DNA of 64,000 nucleotides from Sulfurisphaera tokodaii str. 7 (GCF_000011205.1 NC_003106.2:1688001-1752000); one strand, 5' to 3'. Positions 48,985 to 58,765 are shown, numbered from the stretch's first letter. Program-made: numbers and translations. Notes: generated by a model from the letters alone, not told the origin.

Positions 48985-50343
48985 ATGAAATCACCTCTTT
49001 TTTACGATTTCAAGAGAAGTTTTCTTAAACCAGCCATACTTATTATATTAGTACTATTCATATTAGCGGGTTTAATTAACGCATTTTATATACTCATTCA
49101 TATAAGCCCCATATCCACAGAAAATTTAAATTTCATAGCAATGATGCACTCATCAACTTTAGTTGGAGTAGTATTCAACAATAATGGAGATCCAATAGCT
49201 GGAGCCCGTGTATGTATAATTAACGGAACTAAAGTGATAGCTTCTACTGTAACCAACACTTCTGGAATCTTTGAGCTTAAATGTGTAGGTGAGATTTTAA
49301 AGGTAACATACCACGGGCTAGTTAGGGAACACGTCTTATATCCTGGTTCTTTCCTCGCAGGAAATGCGATACCTTTAGAGAATACTAGTGAGCTCTGGTA
49401 CTTTAACGTTGAAGGCGTAACAACATTTTTTTCGCCGATATTTAATACTGTTTTGAACTCATCATCTATTATGAATAACTTTACTCCAGTATGGGTTATA
49501 ATTACTCAGTTTGGAAATCATTTAATAGTCCTAACTTCAGATAATGCTAATATTACAATCCAATATAAATACGGGCATTCATTATTGACTAGAACTCTTC
49601 TCGTTAAAGGACTTCACCCTGAAACTATCAATTATACCATAAAAGCTAAATACTTTGAATTAATAGTTAATGGTCATACATTATCAACTGGGTCAGAATG
49701 TGCAATTTATCCTTATACTTATTTAGGGAATAAGATGATTTCAATATATCCATCTATTTTAACACTATTTTACTTTGCCTACCCCTTCACAGCGGTATAC
49801 TTAGGTTATTCATTGTTTTCAAACCCGAAAAGTAAAGGATCATTAGAGTTCCTATTAGCAAGACCGTTAACTAAAGCAAACCTTTACTTTAATCGTTTCA
49901 TAGCTAACTTACTTACGATTCTTGCCTCATCTACCTTAGTTAATACAGTAGCCATGTTAGTTATTTTATTGTATACTGGAGTTCTGATACCATATAACAT
50001 TGTAGTCCTTAACACACTAAGCGTTTTTATCTTTATATCAACTTTTCTAGGACTATGTTATATGGGCGGAGGTTTATCGAGAAGTAGTGCATTAAGTGTA
50101 GGGATTCCAGTATCTGCTTACTTTATATTCCTATCTTTACTAACTTTAAGCTTAGATACGAGTAAATACTCTTGGATAATATACTTAACACCTTATTCAT
50201 TTGTATACTTCACCGGTAATTCCCTCTTTCAAGGATACTACTCACTTTCTCTATCTCTTCCCTTAACCTTAATATCCTCTATTCTCTTAATCCTAACTCC
50301 AACTCTGATAGGCTATATATTTTTTAAGGAGAGAGACTTCTGA
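48985..50343 (+). CDS. ABC-2 permease with extracellular beta domain (1)
   Basis: The protein has 452 residues. Helix 1 (about 13-35) is followed by a large outside region beginning GVVFNNNGDPIAGARVCIIN, a carboxypeptidase-regulatory-like beta sandwich. Then come five to six C-terminal helices starting near PYTYLGNKMISIYPSILTLF. A conserved NPKSKGSLEFLLARPLTKAN loop is typical of ABC-2 permeases. It is a paralogue of the 51267 protein and lies before the shared ATPase gene. Confidence 0.8.
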   Translation: MKSPLFYDFKRSFLKPAILIILVLFILAGLINAFYILIHISPISTENLNFIAMMHSSTLVGVVFNNNGDPIAGARVCIINGTKVIASTVTNTSGIFELKCVGEILKVTYHGLVREHVLYPGSFLAGNAIPLENTSELWYFNVEGVTTFFSPIFNTVLNSSSIMNNFTPVWVIITQFGNHLIVLTSDNANITIQYKYGHSLLTRTLLVKGLHPETINYTIKAKYFELIVNGHTLSTGSECAIYPYTYLGNKMISIYPSILTLFYFAYPFTAVYLGYSLFSNPKSKGSLEFLLARPLTKANLYFNRFIANLLTILASSTLVNTVAMLVILLYTGVLIPYNIVVLNTLSVFIFISTFLGLCYMGGGLSRSSALSVGIPVSAYFIFLSLLTLSLDTSKYSWIIYLTPYSFVYFTGNSLFQGYYSLSLSLPLTLISSILLILTPTLIGYIFFKERDF

Positions 50344-50377
50344 ATAACCTTAAATATTCCTCAGTAAATTTAAAATT

Positions 50378-51274
50378 GTGATACAAATAGAAAATGTGTC
50401 CAAGAATTTTGGAAAAAGAAAAGTCCTTGATAACGTTTCTTTTAGCGTAAATAACGGAGAAATTGTAGGCTTTGTAGGATTAAATGGAGCTGGAAAGACC
50501 ACGACTATAAGAATAGCAGTAGGAACCATATCTCCAAATTCTGGTGATGTTTATATTGATGGCTACAGTATAACGAGGGAAAAGAAGATCGCGTCTAGAA
50601 ACATAGGGTGGGTTCCAGAATTTCCTATATTCGAACAAGACGTTAAAGCTTTAGATTATTTCGTTTATATTGCTGGTTATTACGGTATCTCAGCAAAGGA
50701 AGCCACAGAACTTGGTAAGAAACTCTTTGAAGAAGTTGGTCTATCCGGTAGGGAGAAGGATAAGCTTGCGAATTACTCTCAAGGTATGAAGAAGAGATTT
50801 GCCCTTGCCGTCTCGCTCATATCAAACCCTAAGAACTTCCTATTTGACGAAGTTTTGAACGGTTTAGATCCCCAAGGTATTCAATTCTTCAGAGATATGG
50901 CATTAAAGATGAAAAGAGAAGGAAAAGCAATCCTCTTCTCTTCTCACATACTTGCTGAGGTTGAGGCAATTGCTGATAAAGTAGTCTTTATTCATAAAGG
51001 GAAGATAGTAAAAGTTTCTACAATTGACGAGATTAGAAGAAGCTTAACAAGTAAAAGTTTGAGGGTAGTGTTAAGTAATATCACTAAGGAGGCTATAGAA
51101 GAGGCTAGTAAATTCGGTGAGGTTGAAGTTAATGGTAATGTTATTATAATAAAGGACTGTAAGGCTGATTTAACCCACGTTAGTAATGTGATGTCAAAAT
51201 ATCAAGTCCTCGAGATTGGTTGGACTACTGGAAACCTTGAGGAATATTTCTTTAAAGTAATATCTGGTGTATGA
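50378..51274 (+). CDS. ABC transporter ATP-binding protein
   Basis: The protein has 298 residues from a GTG start. Walker A is GLNGAGKTT, signature YSQGMKKRF, Walker B FLFDEVLNGLD (Val in place of the common Pro) and the switch His in FSSHILAEVEAI. The C-terminal extension is of the Nat/CcmA-type exporter class. The stop overlaps the second permease gene by 8 bp. It lies between two homologous permeases and so likely powers a heterodimeric channel. Confidence 0.9.
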   Translation: MIQIENVSKNFGKRKVLDNVSFSVNNGEIVGFVGLNGAGKTTTIRIAVGTISPNSGDVYIDGYSITREKKIASRNIGWVPEFPIFEQDVKALDYFVYIAGYYGISAKEATELGKKLFEEVGLSGREKDKLANYSQGMKKRFALAVSLISNPKNFLFDEVLNGLDPQGIQFFRDMALKMKREGKAILFSSHILAEVEAIADKVVFIHKGKIVKVSTIDEIRRSLTSKSLRVVLSNITKEAIEEASKFGEVEVNGNVIIIKDCKADLTHVSNVMSKYQVLEIGWTTGNLEEYFFKVISGV

Positions 51275-52634
51275 CATGCCCTCTCCATTTTTGTACGATT
51301 TTAAAAGGAGCTTTCTTAGGCTAAGTGTTTTATTAACATTGGCTCTATTTATTGCAGGAGGAGTAGGTTTAGGTTTTTTTACTATGCATTCTTTTGGCAT
51401 AACTCAGTCCTCAATAGCTAGGTTAAATGTAGTATACTATACGCAAATGTCAGAAGGAAATATTACTATCATAGGAATTGTATTTAATAACCATGGAACT
51501 TTCCTCTCTGGTGTAACAGTCCAACTAGTTAAGGGTTCACAAATCATGGCTTCTACTGTTACTGTTAATGGAATATTTAAACTAAGAGCTACACAGAATA
51601 TACCACAAGTACAGGGTTTTGGCATAGTATTTAATCCTACAGAGAACATTAGTATAAAGTATAATGGTATGGTAGAGAACATATCGTATTTACCTTTTGG
51701 ACTTACTATTAGTACCAGCCAATTATATTATTACGAGATACAAGCTAACGTAAATTCGTCTAGCATCTACATAGCACAGTTTGGTGACCACTTAATAATA
51801 TTTTCAACAAACGACACTACACTAAACTTGAAATTTTACTCGAGTTCCATGAAACAAGTAGAGAATTATACAATAGGCGTTAAGGGATTAGAACCAGTAG
51901 CAATAAAAATGATAATTCCAAATGGTGCTAAGTATTTAAGTATTTACGCTGACAGAGGAGTCGTTGTTTCCTATAAGTCTATTATTTATCCCTATACCCT
52001 CTTAGGAGATGAGATAGTAAATGCGTATCCTACAATGTTATCTTTATACGGCTCATTCTTTCCATTCGTAGCTATTTATATTGCTTATACTACGTTCTCA
52101 AGTCCTAGAAGTAAAGGATCATTAGAGTTCCTACTCTCAAAACCATTAACGAAGAGGGAACTTTTCTTTAATCGCTTTTCAGCCAATTTGGTTACAATAT
52201 TCTTAGCCTCCGTTATAACTAACCTAGTAGCATTTCTGATCCTTACAATATATATAGGTATACCTCCAGCATTTGAAATCGTTATGATAGAGACTATTTA
52301 TCTCTTCGCTTATATAGGCGCGTTTGTAAGCCTAGCCTACATGACAGGAGGAATCTCTAAAACTAGTGGACTGAGTATAGCTGTTCCCATAACAATGTTC
52401 TTTATATTCACCGTAATTCCGATCCTTACTTTTCTACCAAACTGGACAATTTATCTAACACCTTCAGTATTAGGAGACTATATAGATAAATACATCGAGA
52501 GTAAGGTACCTATGGACATAAACTTTTACGTTTCCCAACAGATAAGTTTAGTCCCAGCAACAGTATCTGCAATAGCATGGATTCTTGTCCCAGTTATTAT
52601 AGGTTATATAGCATTTAAGAAGAAGGATATTTAA
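51267..52634 (+). CDS. ABC-2 permease with extracellular beta domain (2)
   Basis: The protein has 455 residues, collinear with the 48985 protein: FLYDFKRSFLRLSVLLTLAL, GIVFNNHGTFLSGVTVQLVK, the loop SPRSKGSLEFLLSKPLTKRE, and six C-terminal helices. The pair arose by duplication within the operon. The exported substrate is unknown. A lipid or surface peptide is possible. Confidence 0.8.
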   Translation: MYDMPSPFLYDFKRSFLRLSVLLTLALFIAGGVGLGFFTMHSFGITQSSIARLNVVYYTQMSEGNITIIGIVFNNHGTFLSGVTVQLVKGSQIMASTVTVNGIFKLRATQNIPQVQGFGIVFNPTENISIKYNGMVENISYLPFGLTISTSQLYYYEIQANVNSSSIYIAQFGDHLIIFSTNDTTLNLKFYSSSMKQVENYTIGVKGLEPVAIKMIIPNGAKYLSIYADRGVVVSYKSIIYPYTLLGDEIVNAYPTMLSLYGSFFPFVAIYIAYTTFSSPRSKGSLEFLLSKPLTKRELFFNRFSANLVTIFLASVITNLVAFLILTIYIGIPPAFEIVMIETIYLFAYIGAFVSLAYMTGGISKTSGLSIAVPITMFFIFTVIPILTFLPNWTIYLTPSVLGDYIDKYIESKVPMDINFYVSQQISLVPATVSAIAWILVPVIIGYIAFKKKDI

Positions 52635-53019
52635 AACGAACGGAAATTCTCTTAGGTAATATATGCTCTTTTCTAGGTAAAAAGATTTGTTAAAGTAAAG
52701 TTTGTTACTTCTGTTAACTTAAGTTATTTCAATAAGCTAGAACATCCCCTTTATTCCTTGACAACTACTATGAAAAGACAAGGAGAGACTAGTGATAATA
52801 TTCTTTCTTTATAATTATCCAGATCGCATGTTTAATATCCATTTAGATTCTTTAATATTCGAGTACTAAATTGATGTTTTGTATATTTTCCTAGGAATCA
52901 TTTAAATTTAGCAGAATTCCACTCCTTGGTATATATTCTTGTTTATGTATTCTTTTTCATAGATCAAGTATTTTCTCTATAAGTATTAAGAAAAGATTTA
53001 AAAATCTTAACTTTTCTCT
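52635..53019. other. Spacer without genes
   Basis: AT-rich. A short inverted repeat AGATTTAAAAATCT (52995-53008) lies just ahead of the ATPase relic and may be an old operator. Nothing else is seen. Confidence 0.4.
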
Positions 53020-53600
53020 ATAAACATTATTGTAGGTCCGAGACAAGTTGGGAAAACTACTTTGGTAAAACTTTTACTAAAGAAACTACCTAAGTCGACT
53101 CATAACCCTTTATCAATCTACTGCAGTTGCAACCTTGTTTAGGACTGTAAAGAGCCACTAAAGAAGTAAATGACTACTCGAAAATTAACTTCTTAGATGC
53201 ACTGTTTAGAGGTTATATCTACGTAGACTGTGCTAAGAAGCTAGACGATCCATAGTTGTAGATGAAACGTCCTAATCACTCTCTCTCGAATTTATGACAT
53301 AGGCTATACTGAGATCGGAAAAGAGTAGATAAACGTTAAAACATTACCTAAAAGTTATTTATTATGAAGAAAGATGTATGGAGAGAAATAAATAAAAGCT
53401 ATTACGGAAAAGAAGAAGAAAGTCATTACCTTATTAAGGAGAAAATTATACTGTTCTTCTTCATTTATTTCCTGAGAAATCAAATACACAAAAATCTTTC
53501 AAGAAATACTTTAAATCTCTCTAAGGATATCTATTTTATGCAAAGTAGTGGTTATTGGAAAATCTCTTCCTTCCGAATCGCCTATAAGATGATTAGCAAT
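53020..53600 (+). pseudogene. Decayed archaeal AAA-type ATPase
   Basis: A Walker A region is plain (INIIVGPRQVGKTTLVKLLL). Further pieces such as SIYCSCNLV, INFLDALFRGYIYVDCAKKL and KKDVWREINKSYYGKEEESH are in different frames with several stops. The usual 350-450 residues of this family are not recoverable. The last frame (53364-53609) overlaps the end of the convergent peptidase gene. Confidence 0.6.
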
Positions 53601-55203
53601 GTGTACTAATGAACTCTACAGTTTCTCTTATAGAGTCTACATAATTCTCCATTTTTGCAAATCCGTGTCCCTCATCCTTATATATCTTATACTTAACTTT
53701 CCTACCTAGCTTTTTAAGTTCTTCAACCACTTGTAAAGTTTCCTCAGCTGGGCATCTAGGGTCATTTTCACCAGCTAAGAGAAGCAATGGGGCTTTAATC
53801 CTATCTATAAAGAATATAGGCGATCTATCTTTCAATAAGTTTTCATCATTACCAACCTTTATTTCGTCGTATTGTTGAAGTACCTCTCTCTCAAATTTCT
53901 TCTCAGTAAACCAATTTACAAAAGGTACTACAGCTACAGCAGAACACCAGAGGTCTGGAAACTTAGTAATGGCCATCATAGTTAAATAACCTCCGTAACT
54001 TGCGCCAATTATTGCAACCTTTTTAACTCCTAAGACTTTTACTGAATTTATAACGTCCAACAGCTCTCCTCCCCCTGGGTCTCTGTCGTTTAAGTGATTA
54101 AACTTTCTCCCGTAACCGGTAGATCCCCTATAGTTGGGACAGATTACTTTAAACCCTTTCTCCAAAAGGAACTGAATTTCTGGGTTAAAATTATTCATGC
54201 ATTCCCAATCTGGACCACCGTGAATATAGACTACACCCTTATCCTCATCACCCTTTTCATAGAGTAAAGCATAAATCCTAACTCCATTAGAATCATAAGA
54301 AACGACCTTAGGCTTTATGAAATCACCTTTAACGTTACTCATTGAGTCAGTTAGCCTCTCTACTTCTTTTCCATATCTGTATAAATCTGCTGATCTATCA
54401 TGTTTAGAGTTTATAAAATAAAGATAATCACCATCAACCGTCAAGGTGCGTGTAAATCCTTCATTTACAATCTCCTTCTCATGAACTAGAACAAAGTCAC
54501 CGTGCATATCTTCAACATAAGCAATAGAACCCTTATATGGAATAGCTTCAAATATTTCATAGTTGCTTTCCTTTATTTTTCTGATTTCCCCTTTTAGAAT
54601 GTCAAATTCATAAACTTTAAACAAATCCTCGTGATTCGAGAGGAAGATGAATGACGAAGGAGAAGTAAAACAGTTCTCATTTGCAAGCTCCTGCTCTGAA
54701 TTTGGAATGTTAATTACATGAATTTCATTACCGCTGAGATCTGTTACGTGAATATTGTTATCATAAATTCCCGTGGAATAGACTATGTATTTACCGTTAA
54801 AACAGTAATTGTTTACGGGTCCTTCACCCTTACTTAGCTTTATGTATTTTCCTTCATTGTAAAGGTAAAGATGTAATGTCCTTTTGTCATAATTTGATAT
54901 TACTAATATCCCTTCTTTTGTCTCATGGGGAGAAACATTATCAAACTCATTGTCAATAATTTTCTCTATCTTCCCGTCATCATAAAGATAGACCTTTCTT
55001 ATTTCACTGCCATTTGGGTCTACGGTGATAAACATTTTATTTCTATTTATCCAGTCAACATCCTCAACGTAACCCTCAAGTTGGACCTTTTCCCCATTAA
55101 CGTAAAGGACCGGTTTTTCATCTCTTATAATTGTCGCAATTTTTCCGTTATATACGTCATAATTTAGTACAGGTTTTATCTTGAATAAATCTTCATATTT
55201 CAT
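53593..55203 (-). CDS. S9-family serine peptidase (acylaminoacyl-peptidase/prolyl oligopeptidase type)
   Basis: The protein has 536 residues. The N-terminal 290 residues form a beta-propeller-like region. An alpha/beta-hydrolase domain follows with Ser402 in IGASYGGYLTM, Asp481 in AGENDPRCP and His513 in KDEGHGF. HGGPDWECM supplies the oxyanion HGGP. No signal peptide, so it is a cytosolic peptide-degrading enzyme. Slightly shorter than the usual 570-600 residues. A C/D sRNA lies just upstream on the same strand. Confidence 0.9.
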   Translation of the reverse strand: MKYEDLFKIKPVLNYDVYNGKIATIIRDEKPVLYVNGEKVQLEGYVEDVDWINRNKMFITVDPNGSEIRKVYLYDDGKIEKIIDNEFDNVSPHETKEGILVISNYDKRTLHLYLYNEGKYIKLSKGEGPVNNYCFNGKYIVYSTGIYDNNIHVTDLSGNEIHVINIPNSEQELANENCFTSPSSFIFLSNHEDLFKVYEFDILKGEIRKIKESNYEIFEAIPYKGSIAYVEDMHGDFVLVHEKEIVNEGFTRTLTVDGDYLYFINSKHDRSADLYRYGKEVERLTDSMSNVKGDFIKPKVVSYDSNGVRIYALLYEKGDEDKGVVYIHGGPDWECMNNFNPEIQFLLEKGFKVICPNYRGSTGYGRKFNHLNDRDPGGGELLDVINSVKVLGVKKVAIIGASYGGYLTMMAITKFPDLWCSAVAVVPFVNWFTEKKFEREVLQQYDEIKVGNDENLLKDRSPIFFIDRIKAPLLLLAGENDPRCPAEETLQVVEELKKLGRKVKYKIYKDEGHGFAKMENYVDSIRETVEFISTHC

Positions 55204-55235
55204 AAATAATAGAAAGAGAGTAAAAATAAAAAGTT

Positions 55236-55288
55236 ATTCAGAAAGCTGGCCTTATATCACCTATCACTCCCGGTCAGGTTCATCATCA
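55236..55288 (-). ncRNA. C/D box sRNA candidate 2
   Basis: On the minus strand: C box ATGATGA (55280-55286), 12-nt guide ACCTGACCGGGA, D'-like GTGA, 3-nt spacer, C' GTGATAT, 12-nt guide AAGGCCAGCTTT, D box CTGA (55238-55241). All four boxes and both 12-nt guide lengths follow archaeal C/D geometry. A TATA-like AATTTATATC lies upstream (55295-55304 on this strand). Expected to guide rRNA or tRNA 2'-O-methylation. Targets were not resolved. Confidence 0.75.
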
Positions 55289-55549
55289 AAACATGATATA
55301 AATTCTCCAAATTTAAATTATTACTATACTAATGAGGCTAAAAAATGAATAGTGAGGCTTATATCTGCTAGATTTATGTTAAAGAAGATGATTATGGGGG
55401 TGAGATGTTTTGATAAGCATATGACTTCAGCTTATTTGTTAGCTTTAAGAGGATTAGAAGTGATTAAAAATGGCTAAAAAGTTACGTAAATATGTTAAGA
55501 CTTCTAAAAACGATGCCATACTTTATTAAACTGGGAAAAGTTTAAAATT

Positions 55550-55577
55550 GCTGGTACCAGCATTTTACTGGTACCAG
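55550..55577 (+). promoter_or_regulatory. Paired palindromic operator at the ATPase start
   Basis: GCTGGTACCAGC (55550-55561) and CTGGTACCAG (55568-55577) are perfect palindromes with centres about 17 bp apart. They sit between the TATA box (AAAAGTTTAAAA, 55536-55547) and the ATG at 55582. They cover the expected transcription start of this leaderless gene, an ideal repressor site. Confidence 0.7.
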
Positions 55578-55581
55578 CAAA

Positions 55582-56721
55582 ATGTGGTTTATATATGGAC
55601 CTCCAACTCCTAATCCATTTGGCAGAGATCAAGAGATAGATACTTTGGTACGATTTATGAAAAACGGTCAGCCAGTAAGCTTAATAGGCCCTAGGAGGAT
55701 CGGAAAAACCTCAATATTATTAGCCTCTCTTAATAAATCTTCTTTACCTTTTGTTTTGATTTCGGTAGAGGAATTTGTCAGAGGAGAAAAAGGTTTCAAT
55801 TTAGCAGAATTCGTCTCGGCGTATATAAGTAATGTTACAACCACAGCTTATTCTTTCGCAGGTTTCAAGTTTCAGTTCGTAGAAAAGACCAAAAGTTATT
55901 TAAAACAGATTAGGGAACTGCTTGGTGCGATCAAAGTAACCCTTAACGTACCAGAATTAACTGCTTTAATTGAAGTTATACTAGATAAAGCACAAAGGAA
56001 TAAGAATTTAAGTGAAGAGCTTTCCAGGATGTTGGATTTACCTCAAATATTAGCTGAGAAACTAGGTATTCAAAGGATGGTAATAGCTCTTGATGAGTTT
56101 CAATATCTTAAGCTAGCAAAGCAAACCTCGCCTGAAATATTTCACATTATGAGGAGTAAGTGGCAGTTTCATAAAAACGTAACCTACGTTATTTCTGGTT
56201 CTGCAACTGGAATGCTTAAAGAGATCATAAATACTAAAACCCAACCTTTTTATCAGTTCTTTTATTTAATGAGGGTTAATCCGTTTGATAAGGAGAAATC
56301 AAAGGAGTTCCTTAAAAAAGGGTTTGAAATAGAGGGAGTTAACGTTAACGATAATGAAGTTGAGGAGATTGTGTCATATGTGGACGGTTTCCCCGCATGG
56401 CTCAACCTAGTAGGTATAAAAATTGTCGTGGAAAGAAAGCCCGTTAATGTAATTTTAAATAGTTTACCTTATGACGAGAACGTGATTAATGCAATAGAAG
56501 GTGATTTGAGAAAACTTTCCCCTTCAGCTAGATCAGTCCTTAGGAAATTAGCATATTTAGGTGGTAAAGGAAGACCAAAAGATCTAGGGAATAACATATG
56601 GGCTGTGAATAGGGCTTTAGCACAACTTATAAGATATGGATACGTAGAAAAAGAAGAAAGAGGTATATACAAAATACTAGACCCGATGATAGTACATTAT
56701 TTCGCCGAGAGGAAGATTTAA
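55582..56721 (+). CDS. Archaeal ATPase (AAA-type, PF01637-like)
   Basis: The protein has 379 residues. It begins NPFGRDQEIDTLVRFMKNGQ, then Walker A LIGPRRIGKTS, Walker B MVIALDEFQYL, sensor ISGSATGML and a winged-helix C-terminus (SARSVLRKLAYLGGKGRPKD). The family is a set of STAND-like ATPases expanded in Sulfolobales, of uncertain role. The start lies under two palindromic operators. A decayed relative is at 53020, and a possible N-terminal relic at 60849. Confidence 0.85.
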   Translation: MWFIYGPPTPNPFGRDQEIDTLVRFMKNGQPVSLIGPRRIGKTSILLASLNKSSLPFVLISVEEFVRGEKGFNLAEFVSAYISNVTTTAYSFAGFKFQFVEKTKSYLKQIRELLGAIKVTLNVPELTALIEVILDKAQRNKNLSEELSRMLDLPQILAEKLGIQRMVIALDEFQYLKLAKQTSPEIFHIMRSKWQFHKNVTYVISGSATGMLKEIINTKTQPFYQFFYLMRVNPFDKEKSKEFLKKGFEIEGVNVNDNEVEEIVSYVDGFPAWLNLVGIKIVVERKPVNVILNSLPYDENVINAIEGDLRKLSPSARSVLRKLAYLGGKGRPKDLGNNIWAVNRALAQLIRYGYVEKEERGIYKILDPMIVHYFAERKI

Positions 56722-56779
56722 ACCGCTATAGGTGGCCTGAACCCTTTTTTATGCTTATAGAAATCTTTTATATTCGTTA

Positions 56780-56947
56780 ATTCTAGATTTCTATGACGGA
56801 AATAAGTCCTCACACCGATGTGGGCTATACCCAAAAGGATGGGGAAGATTAAGGAGATACGGGCCCCGTGCCGTTGGGCTCCTAGGAGTCCCATGTTGAG
56901 GCCTAAGTCCCTACACTCAATCATGAGTGAAATGAAAGTGTAGGGAC
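56780..56947 (+). pseudogene. Probable insertion-sequence tail with terminal hairpin
   Basis: The G/C-rich stretch reads TPMWAIPKRMGKIKEIRAPC, then RWAPRSPMLRPKS in one frame. This resembles the tails of IS605-type OrfB proteins in this order. It ends in a perfect hairpin GTCCCTACACT/AGTGTAGGGAC (56907-56917 with 56937-56947). No body of the gene remains. The minus-strand frame at 56718-56924 is judged a shadow. Confidence 0.35.
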
Positions 56948-57123
56948 AAACGGAGAGGTCTTTTGTAATAGCATGTTTTCTGAGTCTCGATAAGAAGCAT
57001 TTTCACGTGAAATTGACCGTAGGTTCATTATCATGAGCTGTAACTACTTTTTCTTAAGGGAATTTATTCTTATGCAAAATAGAAAGTAAAATTAAACTTT
57101 CTAATGGAAATTAAGGGACATAA
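56948..57123. other. Spacer without genes
   Basis: I see no gene or repeat. Confidence 0.35.
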
Positions 57124-57267
57124 TTAGTTATTAAGTATTTTCCATATCACCTCTTTTGTGGAATTAACTTCCTTTTGTCCTTTTAATCTTTCTCTATCTA
57201 ACTTCCCTGTATGTGCTGAAAACAATTCAGAAGAATTGTAACAGTCTATCGTACCCCAAATTTTCAT
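57124..57267 (-). CDS. Possible 47-residue small protein
   Basis: A short frame with ATG at 57267 reads MKIWGTIDCYNSSELFSAHT, then ending VIWKILNN. Composition is protein-like and charged, but no family is recognised, and it may be a relic. A TATA-like AAAGTATATAAAAATATC lies about 40 bp upstream on the complementary strand. Confidence 0.25.
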   Translation of the reverse strand: MKIWGTIDCYNSSELFSAHTGKLDRERLKGQKEVNSTKEVIWKILNN

Positions 57268-57472
57268 AATACTATAGATATCAATTAACTTCCCTTTTAT
57301 AAACTAAAGTATATAAAAATATCTACTTATTATAAGGAGAGTGATTTAGCATTAGGGCACAGGCCGATGTAATTTCTAATAAATAAGAGATAAATATTGT
57401 ATCTAAATCACAAATATTGTAATTTATCTAGTTTAAGAATTATTGTAGAAAGCAAAAAAGCCATGGGAATTA
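57268..57472. other. Spacer without genes
   Basis: AT-rich, nothing recognised. Confidence 0.3.
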
Positions 57473-58765
57473 TTATATAAATGCATCAATTCCACTTTTC
57501 TTTCTTCTCACAACTTTTTCCACAAATGTATCCCTAACTGGAAGATAAACCTTCTCGTAAAATTCTCTTTGATTAATTAGTATTTGCCTAGAGAATGACG
57601 AAACATAATCTACTGAAGCCTTCCATGCTTCTTCATAAGGTATTATATGATCTATTTTGTCCTTAATCTCCTTATCATAATCCTCAGGCTTTTGAGGTTT
57701 ATCACCTATAACGAAATAACCAGTTTCCACATCTTGGTAAACTTCCTCACCCGCTATGTTAACTAGTTTTCTATCACTCTTTGCTTCAATAGGAACTTTA
57801 TACTTACCTTTTGATGTCTTTGGAACGTAACTTTTTCCGTAGTGTTTAGCCCATGCGTAAAATATTGCCCTATTTAAGCCAAAGGATTTAGCCTTATCTA
57901 AATCACCAAAAAGGACATAGTATCTGGCAGCTTGTAGAATTCCCATAACCTGAAATCTTCCGATCTTTCCTTCTATCTCTTTCTTCTCTTCTATCTTAAC
58001 ACTTTCATGAGTGGGCTTATATTCTGCTATAGCTTTTATCAGCAAGTCCTCAGCTTCATTCTCCTCAAACCGCTCATATAACCCCTCTTCATGAATAAAG
58101 GATTCTGGCTTAGCCCACTCCAGTGAGAATTTACTTAACTTATCTGGAGAAAAACAAACTGTAACGTAATCTAACTCCTTGTGGAAGGAGAGCGGAACAG
58201 TAAATATTCTTTTTGCATCTATTAAATCCTCTACTTTTAAAACACCACCAGAGCTTTCAGAAAGCTTTTGAAGATCACCTTTAGTCTTATTTATAACGTA
58301 CTGAACTATTGAATGAGCTGCAGTTAAAGGGTCATAACTCTTACCTATAGCTCTTTCGTTTATTCTAACATGTATTCCCTCACCACTCCACAATAGGTAA
58401 ACTGACTTATTTACACCCTCTTTTTCGAGATATGAAACAATTATCTCAGCAGCTTTAACTGCATATTCCCACTTGTCAATTTTAGTATCGATGTCAAAGA
58501 ATGGTGTGTAAGCAATAAGCTTATCGTTACTTACGTTCTCTCTGTTTACTACCTCATATTTCCCTGCTGTGGCATAGATTGTCCTAGCGTTAAACATAAG
58601 GACTTTCTTTGGAACATCATCTTCATTCTCAAACGTTAAGGGATTGTCTTTTTTATCGTAACGGTACATTGTATTTCCGTAAAGTGCTATCCATCTTTGC
58701 TTTGAGAAGTTATAAATTTCCCTTTTGACCACATCTTTATTATAGTGAGTGAAGAGGGATACCAT
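57473..58765 (-). CDS. PriS-like archaeo-eukaryotic primase (AEP) protein
   Basis: The protein has 430 residues. AEP motif I is TPFFDIDTK (Asp91, Asp93). Motif II is LLWSGEGIHVRI (His132), and the third motif region is DAKRIFTVPLSFHKELDY, like the R..R.P.SLH block of PriS. The helical C-terminal 180 residues lack an obvious helicase or zinc domain. It differs from the PriSLX replicative set and has no helicase neighbour. It could be a repair polymerase/primase or a plasmid-derived gene. Confidence 0.75.
   Translation of the reverse strand: MVSLFTHYNKDVVKREIYNFSKQRWIALYGNTMYRYDKKDNPLTFENEDDVPKKVLMFNARTIYATAGKYEVVNRENVSNDKLIAYTPFFDIDTKIDKWEYAVKAAEIIVSYLEKEGVNKSVYLLWSGEGIHVRINERAIGKSYDPLTAAHSIVQYVINKTKGDLQKLSESSGGVLKVEDLIDAKRIFTVPLSFHKELDYVTVCFSPDKLSKFSLEWAKPESFIHEEGLYERFEENEAEDLLIKAIAEYKPTHESVKIEEKKEIEGKIGRFQVMGILQAARYYVLFGDLDKAKSFGLNRAIFYAWAKHYGKSYVPKTSKGKYKVPIEAKSDRKLVNIAGEEVYQDVETGYFVIGDKPQKPEDYDKEIKDKIDHIIPYEEAWKASVDYVSSFSRQILINQREFYEKVYLPVRDTFVEKVVRRKKSGIDAFI

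Noticed and set aside
56718-56924. 68-codon minus-strand frame beginning in a hairpin loop
   Set aside because: Its start codon lies inside the loop of the 56907-56947 hairpin, and the plus strand reads like an insertion-sequence tail.
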